Numbered from the stretch's first letter, positions 26,106 through 35,425 are shown. The stretch is 64,000 nucleotides of DNA from Alicyclobacillus hesperidum (GCF_900107035.1 NZ_FNOJ01000015.1:1-64000); one strand, 5' to 3'. Numbers and translations: made by a program. Notes: generated by a model not told the origin, from the letters alone.

Positions 26106-27536
26106 ATGGGTGTCTCAACGTTTATGCCGCTTTATGTCGGGTTGTCCGGGTTGGAAAGTATGCAACAAGCGGAAAGTGTAGTAGGTAACAATATTGACAA
26201 CGCCAGTACACCTGGCTACGCGCAAGAACAGGTTAATTTTGTGGAAAATGAGCCATTTCCAGCTGTGCCCGGGTCAGGTCCGGCTGTTGCTGGACAATTC
26301 GGCCAAGGCGTCGCTGTGGGTTCGGTGACTCGTCAGGACGATCCCTACTACGACGAGCAGGATCGTCAAAACCAAGGGACATATCAAATGTACTCGACGC
26401 ACAGTTCCGTGCTGACGCAAATTCAAGGCATATTGAACGAGCCGAGCTCTACCAGTGTTCAAAACGCGGTGGATCAGTTTTTCAGCGCTTGGCAAGAACT
26501 TTCGAACAATCCGTCCGATGATGCTGCGAAGCAAGCGGTTATTACACAGGGGCAGGTCGTGGGTCAAACGTTTCAGGTTGTTACACAACAACTGCAACAG
26601 TTGCAAAGCAACCTCACTGGAGTCGTCAATGGCCAACTGGCACAGTTGAACCAATACGCGCAGCAATTGGCGGGTCTAAACAAACAGATTACACAGGTCA
26701 AGCAGTCGGGTGAAAATCCAAACCAACTACTTGATGAACAAAGCAACATTCTGGACAAGATGTCGCAGCTGGCTGACATCACCTATACGCCCGATTCAGC
26801 TGGCGATGGCGGTGTGGATGTTACAGTAGGCAGCGGATCGAATGCGGTTCAGGTGGTCAAGGATGATACGTATTCGCCGTTCCCGAATGCTACAACAGCT
26901 TCGTCGCTGTCAACTAGTACGCCAGTTTCACTTTCGTCATTGCAACCGCAACTGTCTAGCATCACATCGGGCCAGATTGCAGGCAATGTGCAAGGGTACG
27001 ACGATGCGAGCAACTTGCTCAGCAATATTGGCTCTTTTTTGAGCAATTTTGCAAGCCAGGTGAACGGTGCGCTTGGCGGACAGTCGTTTTTCTCCTACAG
27101 TGGTGGTGTTCTTTCCGTGGGTATTACGTCGCCATCAGCATTGCAAACGGGTCCTTCCGGCAATGCTGGCGATAACACCTACGCCGTTGCGATGGTGAAT
27201 CTGCAGACGACCTCGTGGACTATCAATTGGAATTACAGCCAGCAGGCCAATGGGGGCTCGTCCGTATCCCAGAGTGTAACAGGTACTCCGGATCAACAAC
27301 TGGCGGCGATGGTTTCTGGTGTTGGTACGGAAGCTTCAGGTGTTACGTTTAGTGAGAATACGGCGAATGCCTTGCAGGAGCAAAGCTCGCAACTGCGCCA
27401 ATCTGTCTCTGGCGTATCGCTGGACGAACAGGCTTCCTATATGGTCGAGTTTCAGAACGCCTACGCCGCTGCGGCGAAATACATCACGACCTTTCAATCA
27501 ATGATGCAGAGCCTATTGAACATGGTGCAGCCGTAA
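26106..27536 (+). CDS. flgK: Flagellar hook-associated protein 1 (FlgK)
   Basis: 476 residues. The N-terminal rod/hook helix has the family motif GNNIDNASTPGYAQEQVNF and the C terminus ends in the paired helix (SLDEQASYMVEFQNAYAAAA, then MQSLLNMV). FlgK forms the hook-filament junction with FlgL. The middle is Ser/Thr/Asn/Gln-rich. Strong GGAGGTGATT ribosome site. Followed after 14 bases by flgL. Confidence 0.93.
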   Translation: MGVSTFMPLYVGLSGLESMQQAESVVGNNIDNASTPGYAQEQVNFVENEPFPAVPGSGPAVAGQFGQGVAVGSVTRQDDPYYDEQDRQNQGTYQMYSTHSSVLTQIQGILNEPSSTSVQNAVDQFFSAWQELSNNPSDDAAKQAVITQGQVVGQTFQVVTQQLQQLQSNLTGVVNGQLAQLNQYAQQLAGLNKQITQVKQSGENPNQLLDEQSNILDKMSQLADITYTPDSAGDGGVDVTVGSGSNAVQVVKDDTYSPFPNATTASSLSTSTPVSLSSLQPQLSSITSGQIAGNVQGYDDASNLLSNIGSFLSNFASQVNGALGGQSFFSYSGGVLSVGITSPSALQTGPSGNAGDNTYAVAMVNLQTTSWTINWNYSQQANGGSSVSQSVTGTPDQQLAAMVSGVGTEASGVTFSENTANALQEQSSQLRQSVSGVSLDEQASYMVEFQNAYAAAAKYITTFQSMMQSLLNMVQP

Positions 27537-27550
27537 GGAGGTGACAGTAG

Positions 27551-28477
27551 ATGCGTGTGACACCTTGGATGGAGCAACAGCAGTTCTTATATAACATCAC
27601 AAACATCGACAACGCCATGCAGAATACCCAAGAACAGTTGTCGACCGGTAAGACGTTGAATAAAGCTTCGGACAATCCTTTGGCGGTGTCTGAGGATATG
27701 GATTTGGCTTCCGAGGTGCAGGAGACATCAGGGTATCTGTCGACCATCTCGACAGGGCTTACTTGGATGAACAATACGTCCACGGCGCTTCAGAGCATGA
27801 TCTCGCAACTCCAAGAGGTGCAATCGGACGTTGTGCAGGCGCTGAACTCAACCAATATGAGTGCAGGTGGGCAGCAAGGGCTTGCGGATACCGTTTCGCA
27901 GTTGATCCAAGGCATATATCAAACGGCGGATCAACGTCAGGGAAACAACTACATCTTTGGCGGACAAGCCTCTCAGACGCAGCCTAGCACATATCTGAAA
28001 AAAAGTCCGTCTGACAGCCCTGCACCGGTACCGAGCGGAGCAAACGCTGAGATCAACTATCAAATCGCGTCGGGCGTCAGTGTTTCCATCACGGTGACGG
28101 CGTCGGATATTTTCCTAAGCGCTCCTTCCTCCGGTGTTTCGAATCTACAGGACACCCTGAACAACATTCAGGCTGACTTGTCGGCAGGAAATGAAAGTGG
28201 CTTGCAACAAGACTTGAACGATTTGAACGCCAATCTGACGCAAGTGATTAACTTGAATGCCGATTTGGGTTCACGCATTCAGCGGTTGACGACCGCGCAA
28301 AATCAATTGCAACAATACAGCACCAATCTTACAAACGAGAAGGGGGGGATTGAAGGGGCGGATATGGCGCAGGTGATCACCCAATTCACCACCGACCAGA
28401 CCGTCTACACGGCGGCTTTGCAAATGGGCGCGCAAATCCTGCTCCCCTCTCTCGTAAACTATTTGCCCAACTCATAA
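27551..28477 (+). CDS. flgL: Flagellar hook-associated protein 3 (FlgL)
   Basis: 308 residues. The N terminus has the flagellin-like coiled-coil with LSTGKTLNKASDNPLAVSED, and the C terminus has AQVITQFTTDQTVYTAALQ, both typical of FlgL. Strong AAGGAGGTGA site. In Bacillus flgL is followed by yviE, fliW and csrA; here flagellin comes directly after 42 bases. Confidence 0.92.
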   Translation: MRVTPWMEQQQFLYNITNIDNAMQNTQEQLSTGKTLNKASDNPLAVSEDMDLASEVQETSGYLSTISTGLTWMNNTSTALQSMISQLQEVQSDVVQALNSTNMSAGGQQGLADTVSQLIQGIYQTADQRQGNNYIFGGQASQTQPSTYLKKSPSDSPAPVPSGANAEINYQIASGVSVSITVTASDIFLSAPSSGVSNLQDTLNNIQADLSAGNESGLQQDLNDLNANLTQVINLNADLGSRIQRLTTAQNQLQQYSTNLTNEKGGIEGADMAQVITQFTTDQTVYTAALQMGAQILLPSLVNYLPNS

Positions 28478-28519
28478 TTTTGGGTAAAATAACTTTTCAT
28501 CCTTTGAGGAGGTCTTATC

Positions 28520-29356
28520 ATGGCTCTTGATTTCAGTGTAAACAACAATGCATCTGCATCCAGCATTCTTTCCAACCTGTCTGCTGTGAACAACGCTTTG
28601 AACACATCGTATACCCAACTGTCCACTGGCAATAAGATCAACAGCGCTGCTGATGATCCGGCTGGATACGCCATTGCGCAACAGATGACGGCTCAGGTCA
28701 ACGCTCTGAACCAATCGGTGCAGAACGCACAAAATGGCATCAGCATGTTGCAGACGGCATCCGGTGCGATGAACCAAATCAACAACATCCTGCAGACGAT
28801 GAACACGTTGGCTGTTGAAGCTGCGAACGGTACCGAAAATAGCACGGACCTCTCGAATTTGAACCAGGAGATGCAAGCTCTCCAAAATCAGATTAACAAC
28901 ATCACGTCGCAGACGAAGTTTAATACGATGACTTTGCTCGATGGTTCACTGGCAACTAACGGTGTGACATTCCAGATTAACACTGACGGTACAAGCAATT
29001 CGGAACTGAGCATTACCATTGCCTCCGTCTCTGTTGGTGCATTGTTCGGGGGAACCATCAATATTACGTCGCAATCACTGGCTCAACAGGCCATCACTTC
29101 GATTCAAAATGCGATTACCAGCTTGTCCGCTTATCAGGCGAATGTCGGTGCTGTGGAAGACCAATTGAATTACACCGTGTCGAATTTGCAAAACACGGCA
29201 GAAAACCTGCAAAACGCTCAGTCCACCATCACCAACACCGATATGGCGCAGGCATATACGCAATTCAGCCAACAGCAAGTGCTTCAGCAGGTCGGTTTGG
29301 CGATGCTCTCGCAAGCGGATCAGCAGCCCGATGCAATTCTCAAGCTGTTGCAATAA
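28520..29356 (+). CDS. hag: Flagellin
   Basis: 278 residues, similar in length to Bacillus Hag. N-terminal D0/D1 (residues 1-125: LSTGNKINSAADDPAGYAI, LQTASGAMNQINNIL) and C-terminal D1/D0 (about 185-278: NTDMAQAYTQFSQQQVLQQV) are complete. The short centre (about 130-185) is Ser/Thr/Asn-rich, for example TDGTSNSELSITIASVSVGA, and offers possible O-glycosylation sites. Strong GAGGAGG site; a terminator follows directly. It is the expected substrate of the GT2-TPR-FliS fusion downstream. Confidence 0.95.
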   Translation: MALDFSVNNNASASSILSNLSAVNNALNTSYTQLSTGNKINSAADDPAGYAIAQQMTAQVNALNQSVQNAQNGISMLQTASGAMNQINNILQTMNTLAVEAANGTENSTDLSNLNQEMQALQNQINNITSQTKFNTMTLLDGSLATNGVTFQINTDGTSNSELSITIASVSVGALFGGTINITSQSLAQQAITSIQNAITSLSAYQANVGAVEDQLNYTVSNLQNTAENLQNAQSTITNTDMAQAYTQFSQQQVLQQVGLAMLSQADQQPDAILKLLQ

Positions 29357-29366
29357 GATTAAGATG

Positions 29367-29402
29367 TTCCTCGGTCGACGCACGTGTCGGCCGAGGAATT
29401 TT
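29367..29402 (+). terminator. Intrinsic terminator of flagellin gene
   Basis: TTCCTCGG and CCGAGGAA outer arms with a GC-rich inner stem and TTTT. It ends only 18 bases before the fliD start and would make fliD expression depend on read-through. Confidence 0.85.
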
Positions 29403-29419
29403 CGAAAGGTGGTATCCTC

Positions 29420-30970
29420 GTGTCCATTTCATCAACCAGTTCAAGTTCCATGGCCAACTTGCTTCAGCAGTTGAATACCTTATCAAACCCAAGTGGTACT
29501 GGCTTGCCTGTATCACAATATGCTCAAGATTTACAACAAATTTTGACTCAAGAACTTGAAACGCCATCCAATAACGAATTGTCGCAATTAAGTTCACAAC
29601 AGACGGCATTAACTGGGTTGCAGACAGCTTTGCAGACCTTTGAACAGGCTACGGAGACGTTATCCAGCTTGCAAAGCTGGAGTACGGTCACTGGGACATC
29701 GAGTGATCCCGGTTCGTTTACAGTCACGGTTCAACCGGGTGCGCAACCGGCCATGTATTCTTTGCAAGTGACATCTTTGGCTAGTAGTCAAACATCCATT
29801 CAAAATCTTTCTTCACAATTCCAGACGAGTGCTGACGGGAGTTCCAACCTTTCTTCGGGTACCATTATTCTCACAAACACTGCGGACAGCAATAAGACGG
29901 CCACGATTAATGTGTCGGCAGGGGAATCTTTGAACGATATTGCAGCGGCCGTCAACCAACAGACGGCGAACACAGGTGTACAGGCTTCTGTATTAACGAA
30001 CGGGCAAAATCAATACTTTTTGTCGCTTTCATCGGTCAATACGGGAACGGCAAACGGATTTACCATCAGTGGAAGCATAATCGGCAGCGGAACTGGACAA
30101 ATCCAGTTCGCGACCACAAATGCCACCGATGCTTCTATCACGCTTGATGGGCAGACGATGACTTCGTCAACAAATACGTTCCAAAATTACATTCCGAACG
30201 TGACGATACAAGTATCACAGACCATGGCGAGTGCTGGAACCTTAACATTATCTACGGATACAAGCGGGGCAGAAAAGGCAGTACAGACATGGATGACAGC
30301 GTATAACACATTGATAGACACGATTAACAAAGACACTGCGTACACCCCGCCTTCGTCAGGGAGTTCGTCGACGCAGGGAACCGCAGGGCCATTGTTTGGC
30401 GATCCGCTAGCCATGGATTTGCTACGCCAATTACCGGCGGCTGTGAGCGCGTCCATAACGACATCTAGCTCAGCAATCAATTCTTTGGCGTCCATCGGTA
30501 TTGTTATTGATCCATCGAATGGACATTTGGAGTTCCAATCCACGTCAGGCTTTTCAAGTGCAGCGGGAACACTACCTGATGGGCAAGCCATGTTCGAGTC
30601 AGCTCTATCATCGAATCCGAGTGCGGTGCAACAACTCTTTGGTATTGTCTCCACCACAGCAACCACGGCGATTCCGCAGTCGGGTGTGCTTGGGAATGTA
30701 TACAACTTGATGAATAACCTGTTGATTGGAAATACCAGTGGTACGGGGACAAGTCCAATCGAAGGTGAACTCAACGCCATCTCTGCGCAGCAGTCGAGCA
30801 TACAAAACTACCTGAGTCTCGTTCAACAACAGATTACGAATCAGGTGACTAACTACACTAATCAATTGAACCAGTTAAACTCTGTGATGGAACAAGCGCA
30901 AGCCCAAATGAAACAAATTTCTGCGATGTTCGGATCGTCAGCATCGTCCTCCTCAGGTGGGATACTCTAA
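29420..30970 (+). CDS. fliD: Flagellar filament cap (FliD)
   Basis: 516 residues. N-terminal helix with NLLQQLNTLSNPSGTG, an Ala/Ser/Thr-rich middle with the flagellin-hook IN-type repeat (GQTMTSSTNTFQNYIPNVTI), and a C-terminal coiled coil (NQVTNYTNQLNQLNSVMEQA). FliD caps the growing filament and is exported with chaperone FliT. GTG 29420 lies 7 bases after AAAGGTGG; the frame upstream runs through the hag terminator. Stop and next start overlap by 1 base. Confidence 0.92.
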   Translation: MSISSTSSSSMANLLQQLNTLSNPSGTGLPVSQYAQDLQQILTQELETPSNNELSQLSSQQTALTGLQTALQTFEQATETLSSLQSWSTVTGTSSDPGSFTVTVQPGAQPAMYSLQVTSLASSQTSIQNLSSQFQTSADGSSNLSSGTIILTNTADSNKTATINVSAGESLNDIAAAVNQQTANTGVQASVLTNGQNQYFLSLSSVNTGTANGFTISGSIIGSGTGQIQFATTNATDASITLDGQTMTSSTNTFQNYIPNVTIQVSQTMASAGTLTLSTDTSGAEKAVQTWMTAYNTLIDTINKDTAYTPPSSGSSSTQGTAGPLFGDPLAMDLLRQLPAAVSASITTSSSAINSLASIGIVIDPSNGHLEFQSTSGFSSAAGTLPDGQAMFESALSSNPSAVQQLFGIVSTTATTAIPQSGVLGNVYNLMNNLLIGNTSGTGTSPIEGELNAISAQQSSIQNYLSLVQQQITNQVTNYTNQLNQLNSVMEQAQAQMKQISAMFGSSASSSSGGIL

Positions 30971-31326
30971 TGTCCGCATCTCTGCAACTGCCTGGTGACG
31001 AATTGGAGCAGCGGATATGCACATTGGGACAACTGGCAATTCAACTATTGGAGGAGCACCGGTTTCAAGAAGCTGCGGCAGTCATGATGAATCGAGGAAA
31101 TGCGCTTGTGGGATGGTTGAGTGCCGAATCGCGGGACAGAACTGAAGCAGTGTTCCAAAAGATCAAAGACCAAACAAATCAAATTGTTGCGCTAGCGACG
31201 GAGCATCACGCGGAAGTTTCGAAGGCGGTGTTCGCCCTGCTCGACGCCAGTCCTGCGTTGAAGGCATACGCAAAGTCACGGTGCATGTCGTCTACACATT
31301 GGAAAGATGAAGAGGATAGGAGATAA
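30970..31326 (+). CDS. FliT-like flagellar export chaperone
   Basis: 118 residues, helical, with no clear motif. Position directly after fliD, size and helical content match FliT, the FliD chaperone, but sequence alone does not prove it. AGGTGGG upstream; starts on the last base of the fliD stop and ends 2 bases before the fusion gene, so all three are probably translationally coupled. Confidence 0.5.
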   Translation: MSASLQLPGDELEQRICTLGQLAIQLLEEHRFQEAAAVMMNRGNALVGWLSAESRDRTEAVFQKIKDQTNQIVALATEHHAEVSKAVFALLDASPALKAYAKSRCMSSTHWKDEEDRR

Positions 31327-31328
31327 GC

Positions 31329-33599
31329 ATGTTACTATCAGCGTGCCTCATCACCAAGGATGAGGAATTGACTTTACCTAGATGCCTGGAATCGCTTAAA
31401 GGCGTTGTTGACGAAATCATTGTCGTGGATACCGGATCGAAGGATAAAACGGTTGAAATTGCACGCAGTCAGGGGGCAAGGGTATACCACCACGACTGGG
31501 ATGGCGATTTTGCTAAGGCTCGCAATGCCTCGCTGGATCGTGCATCTGGTGAGTACATACTGGTAATTGATGCTGATGAATATTTAGATCCTAATGACAG
31601 GCGACACATTCGCTCGAAACTTCTGCAGTCGCGAGCCGATGGTTACTTGGTTGGTATTGTGAATTACATGGGTAATTTGGCAAGGTATCACACCTCTTCT
31701 CCTGTTCAGGTACTCCGAGTTTTCAAAAATGGGTATCGATACTCGGGTTCCATTCATGAACAGGTATTACCCGCAGTGATCGAGAGTGGCGGGCGTATCG
31801 AAACACTAGACTTGCGGGTACACCATTTGGGATATCTCTATGAATTTGTTACATACAAAGCGAAACCAGCGCGGAATATGGAGCTTTTGCAAAAAGAACT
31901 GGACGAAGACCCGGATAACTTGTTTCATATCTCCAATATGATGGCTGAATACATGCGTGTGCAGATGTATGCCAAAGCTGCTGACCTTGGAAAACGAGGA
32001 TTTGACGTTTTCAAAAAAAATCCACATCAAGCGACGCACTTGTTGGCGCGATTGCTGAGAATGCTGGTGGTTGCGCTCGCGATGATTGGTGAATCGGATG
32101 AGGCCATCAAGTATGCTGAGCGGGGTGAAAATATATTTCCCAATCTCCCCGATATTCGCATGGATCACGCACATGCACTCATTCAACAAGGGCGGTTTGA
32201 TGAAGCTATACCTGTTTTGCTTCAGTGTAGAAAATTGGGTGACGTGAAAAATCCTTTGATTGATACAGTGCCTGGCTTAGGTAGTTTTCTTGCTGCAGCG
32301 GAATTGGGAAAAATCTGGCTTTTTTTGGGGGGCTTGCAGAAGGCTGCTGAATGGTACTTGACGAGTTTTCAAGAAAATCCGCGTCAAGAGAATGTTGTTG
32401 GATACTTGGTTTATCTGCTGCCAATTCAACACGAAGCTATCAGACAACAACTCTATGAGGTGTCCAAGCATGACCCGTTGGTTTTTGCGCATTTTGTGGA
32501 GGCATGTGCTGTGTCTCGGGTCGAAGGTTGGCAACAATGGATTTCACAGATTCCGTGCGGCCCGTTGACAGAAGCCACAATTGAAAGACTGAATTGGATT
32601 CAAGTCATGCAGGATTTCCCTGATGAGCTTGAGGGTTATACGCATGCACATGGCAGTGCTCAAAACCAGTTATTGTTCGGCTTGCATCGCTTAGAGTATG
32701 GTGACGTCGAAGGTGCAAGACAAGCTCTTGCTGAAGCGGGGGCACGTGGGGAATCAGTTCTTGCTTGGTTGGATAGTAAAGATCGGGACATTCAACTCTC
32801 TGGCATTGCCAGTGAGCTCATGCTTCTCCAAGCACGGAGGCTGCTAGTTACCTGGTTGCCGCATGCAGCCGACAGGCACACTCTGCTGCCTATCGTACTT
32901 GCCAGCCCATTGCAAGATCTGCTTGTGGAGGCGGAATGGATAGGAGACAGCGGCTGGGAGTGCGAGTTTCGTTCTCATCGCGCCTTTCAGCGCGGAAATA
33001 TAAAGGAAAGTATAGCTTGGTTGGAGAAAGCCATGCAGTATTCACCCAGTGTACGCCGTGTCGTGATCGAAGCTGACATTGCGCTGGCACACGGGAATGT
33101 GGAGCTTGCACGTGCTGTGGTAGAGCAAGGTCAAGCCATCTTCTCGGCATCCGAACTACTCAAACGCGTTGCAAACAATTTAGGAATCAGCCAACGTCGT
33201 GTCAGATTAGCAGATGAATTGTTGGAATGGAATAAAGGGGATGAAGGCATGAATCCACATCGTGCATATCAGTCGTCTGCACTGACCATGCCTTTGCAGG
33301 TCAAGATTGTGAAACTTCATGAACGAGCCCTTGAGTGCGTCGAGCAGATCCGTATTCTCCATGAGCAAGGGGAGATTATGGAGGCTCGTAAATATATTCA
33401 ATATGTACAAGACATTATTACGTTTCTCAGAAGTAGCACAGATACCTCGACAGAGGCAGGAAAAGCGGCTGACGCCTCGTACGCGTTTTATTACAGCATG
33501 TTGGTAAAATGGTTTTTACAACCCAACTTGATTGTAGAACAATACCAAACCATGAAGGAATTTTGGACTTCATGGACGGAAACATGGAAGAAGCTTTGA
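31329..33599 (+). CDS. GT2 glycosyltransferase - TPR - FliS fusion (predicted flagellin glycosyltransferase/chaperone)
   Basis: 756 residues in three parts. (1) SunS-like GT2 domain, residues 1 to about 235, with LITKDEELTLPRCLESLKGV, VDTGSKDKT and metal-binding DAD in VLVIDADEYLDP. (2) TPR-like helical repeats, about 180-630. (3) A complete FliS flagellin chaperone, residues 641-756, starting MNPHRAYQSSALTMPLQ and ending EFWTSWTETWKKL, the usual FliS length and ends. FliS holds unexported flagellin; the fusion suggests flagellin is glycosylated while bound to its chaperone. No separate fliS is present in the cluster. AGGAGATAAG precedes the ATG. An in-frame AAAGGGG plus ATG at 33249 may also make free FliS. 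The sugar and acceptor residues are unknown. Confidence 0.88.
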   Translation: MLLSACLITKDEELTLPRCLESLKGVVDEIIVVDTGSKDKTVEIARSQGARVYHHDWDGDFAKARNASLDRASGEYILVIDADEYLDPNDRRHIRSKLLQSRADGYLVGIVNYMGNLARYHTSSPVQVLRVFKNGYRYSGSIHEQVLPAVIESGGRIETLDLRVHHLGYLYEFVTYKAKPARNMELLQKELDEDPDNLFHISNMMAEYMRVQMYAKAADLGKRGFDVFKKNPHQATHLLARLLRMLVVALAMIGESDEAIKYAERGENIFPNLPDIRMDHAHALIQQGRFDEAIPVLLQCRKLGDVKNPLIDTVPGLGSFLAAAELGKIWLFLGGLQKAAEWYLTSFQENPRQENVVGYLVYLLPIQHEAIRQQLYEVSKHDPLVFAHFVEACAVSRVEGWQQWISQIPCGPLTEATIERLNWIQVMQDFPDELEGYTHAHGSAQNQLLFGLHRLEYGDVEGARQALAEAGARGESVLAWLDSKDRDIQLSGIASELMLLQARRLLVTWLPHAADRHTLLPIVLASPLQDLLVEAEWIGDSGWECEFRSHRAFQRGNIKESIAWLEKAMQYSPSVRRVVIEADIALAHGNVELARAVVEQGQAIFSASELLKRVANNLGISQRRVRLADELLEWNKGDEGMNPHRAYQSSALTMPLQVKIVKLHERALECVEQIRILHEQGEIMEARKYIQYVQDIITFLRSSTDTSTEAGKAADASYAFYYSMLVKWFLQPNLIVEQYQTMKEFWTSWTETWKKL
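33234..33251 (+). promoter_or_regulatory. fliS: Candidate internal ribosome site and start for free FliS
   Basis: AAAGGGG ends 8 bases before an in-frame ATG at 33249. That ATG is codon 641 of the fusion and the exact first residue of the FliS domain (MNPHRAYQ). Translation from here would give a 116-residue stand-alone FliS. Confidence 0.55.
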
Positions 33600-33634
33600 T
33601 ATCGTCAGTTGAAGGCCTGTATATCTAGACCTTA

Positions 33635-33674
33635 CGCCCTCCTGCTTACACGACCACTGTGCGGCAGGAGGGCG
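33635..33674. terminator. Hairpin between convergent genes
   Basis: CGCCCTCCTGC and GCAGGAGGGCG form a perfect 11-base stem with an 18-base loop between the fusion gene and the convergent glycan genes. Neither side has a T run, so it may act as a weak or protein-assisted two-way terminator. Confidence 0.55.
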
Positions 33675-33709
33675 AGGTTACTTCAGGAGAGTGCTTCTGC
33701 TTACTGAAA

Positions 33710-35425
33710 TTACACAAAGGGATTGTCATTAGCGAGACGTGAGGCAAATACCAATGCATCAATCCCTCCGGGCATCTTACCGCTCGTTATTGTCCGGAAT
33801 CCCACTTCGGAAAGAAGCAATTGCAAAAGCTCTGTGGGATAGGGACGAGAATTAAACGGCTTTGTCCAAAATTGCTTTGTGATGACCTGCGTGTTATCGC
33901 AATCTGGCGTTACGATAAAAATTCGCCCTCTATAGCTCATGATTTCAAAAAGGGCCAGAAGGAGTTTAGCGGCGTCACTAGGCTGGAACATCTCTATCGC
34001 ATGCCTAATGAACACCGTGTCGTAGGTTTTATGGTATAGCCGCTCGTCTGCCAGCAGGTTAAACACATCACCGTCCCTGTCTTGGACGCGAGATAGCTCA
34101 AAATGAGTTACACATGCTCCTTTCATTTGCATATATTTCATCCCATCTATAGTTTTCGGTCCGATATCCAATATCGCGTCGCCTTCGTGCAAGCCGTGAG
34201 AGAGGATGGCCGCGTAGGCTTCGCTGGACGTCACATGGGCATTGGTACGCTCATTCACTCCTCGCAGGATAGAGAAAGCTTTGAGCTCAACGGGTGTGTG
34301 AGTAATCGGTTTTTGAATAGCTTTTTCTTGCAATATTTTAATTCGGTTTACAACAATCTCTCCAATCGCCTCCCATGAATATTGTTGCGCATGCCGCGCA
34401 GCTTTATCGCACACAGCAGTGTGATTCTTTCGTTCCGAAAAGGCTTTTATCATGGTGTCCACAAGGTGATCCATATCAACATCAATCATTTCTGCGGGTA
34501 GTGCGAGTTGCATATCAGATGGCATGTCCATGGTACTTAACTGAGATTTCACACGATAGCTATTTTCCTCTGTCGTAAATTCCGTGGCAGGGCCCATAGA
34601 AGGAATTATCGCTGGTACTCCGCACGCCATGGCTTCGAGGATAGGTAATCCAAATCCCTCAGCTCGATACGGGTGAACAAGACAGTTGCTCGCGCGGTAC
34701 AGGGCCCCCATTTCAGCGGGGGTTAAATCCCAATCCATATAAAGTATTTCTGGAGATTCTGGGTCAAGTGATGCTGCTAAAATCTGCTCGTGGTACGTTT
34801 GGCCTGCGTAATAGCTTGTTCGTCCAAAATCCTTAACAACCAGGCACACATCGTCGGATCGCCTGAATGCTCTGCGATATGCTTCAAGCACTTTGTCTAT
34901 CCCTTTGCGGTGAATAGTACCTCCTACAAACAGAAACACAAATGACTTTGTCGTTTTCAGTGCATAGCGAGGTCCGTTCACTTGATACACACTCGTATCG
35001 ATACCGAGAGGAAATGTAAAAATTTTATCCTCGTCGATCCCGGATTTGATGTAGCCCTGTCTGGTGTAATTGCTGTTTACCCAGACTTCATCAACTGATG
35101 TCTGAATGAACGGTACCCATTTTGCAGGTACAGGTCCGTATTCCCATGGTTGGAATAGAATTTGAATTGGCACGTCAGAGGGGCGAAGCGTTGGAGGCCA
35201 TTGCTGGCGAATATGAACTAGAGGGCGTTCAACACCCGCGTCATAGCAATTACGAATGTTAGCTGCATCGGAGAACCAATAATCTGGTATTGAGTCCTTT
35301 TCTGTGGGGGTAATTTTAAGATGAACTCCATGCCGAAGCAGTTCTCGGCACAAGTATCGATTGACCAGTGCCAAGCTACTATTAACCAGTTGAGGGCCTT
35401 CCCATTCGACCTTCAATAATGTCAT
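33710..35425 (-). CDS. GT4 glycosyltransferase fused to a methyltransferase-like domain
   Basis: 571 residues. Residues 1 to about 370 form a GT4 (GT-B) transferase: VNSNYTRQGYIKSGI, FVGGTIHRKGIDKVLEAY and the nucleotide-sugar motif EGFGLPILEAMACGVPAI. Residues about 400-571 resemble a class I SAM methyltransferase (ILDIGPKTIDG as motif I, then TYDTVFIRHAIEMFQ), but motif I is atypical, so activity is uncertain. ATGA overlap with the preceding GT4 gene and AAAGGAG upstream. Last gene of the minus-strand glycan operon. Probably extends and modifies the flagellar glycan (inference). Confidence 0.82.
   Translation of the reverse strand: MTLLKVEWEGPQLVNSSLALVNRYLCRELLRHGVHLKITPTEKDSIPDYWFSDAANIRNCYDAGVERPLVHIRQQWPPTLRPSDVPIQILFQPWEYGPVPAKWVPFIQTSVDEVWVNSNYTRQGYIKSGIDEDKIFTFPLGIDTSVYQVNGPRYALKTTKSFVFLFVGGTIHRKGIDKVLEAYRRAFRRSDDVCLVVKDFGRTSYYAGQTYHEQILAASLDPESPEILYMDWDLTPAEMGALYRASNCLVHPYRAEGFGLPILEAMACGVPAIIPSMGPATEFTTEENSYRVKSQLSTMDMPSDMQLALPAEMIDVDMDHLVDTMIKAFSERKNHTAVCDKAARHAQQYSWEAIGEIVVNRIKILQEKAIQKPITHTPVELKAFSILRGVNERTNAHVTSSEAYAAILSHGLHEGDAILDIGPKTIDGMKYMQMKGACVTHFELSRVQDRDGDVFNLLADERLYHKTYDTVFIRHAIEMFQPSDAAKLLLALFEIMSYRGRIFIVTPDCDNTQVITKQFWTKPFNSRPYPTELLQLLLSEVGFRTITSGKMPGGIDALVFASRLANDNPFV

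Noticed and set aside
28478-28519. Sigma-28 promoter directly upstream of flagellin
   Set aside because: TAAA is present, but no CGATA-type -10 at 14-16 bases; the gap is only 42 bases.
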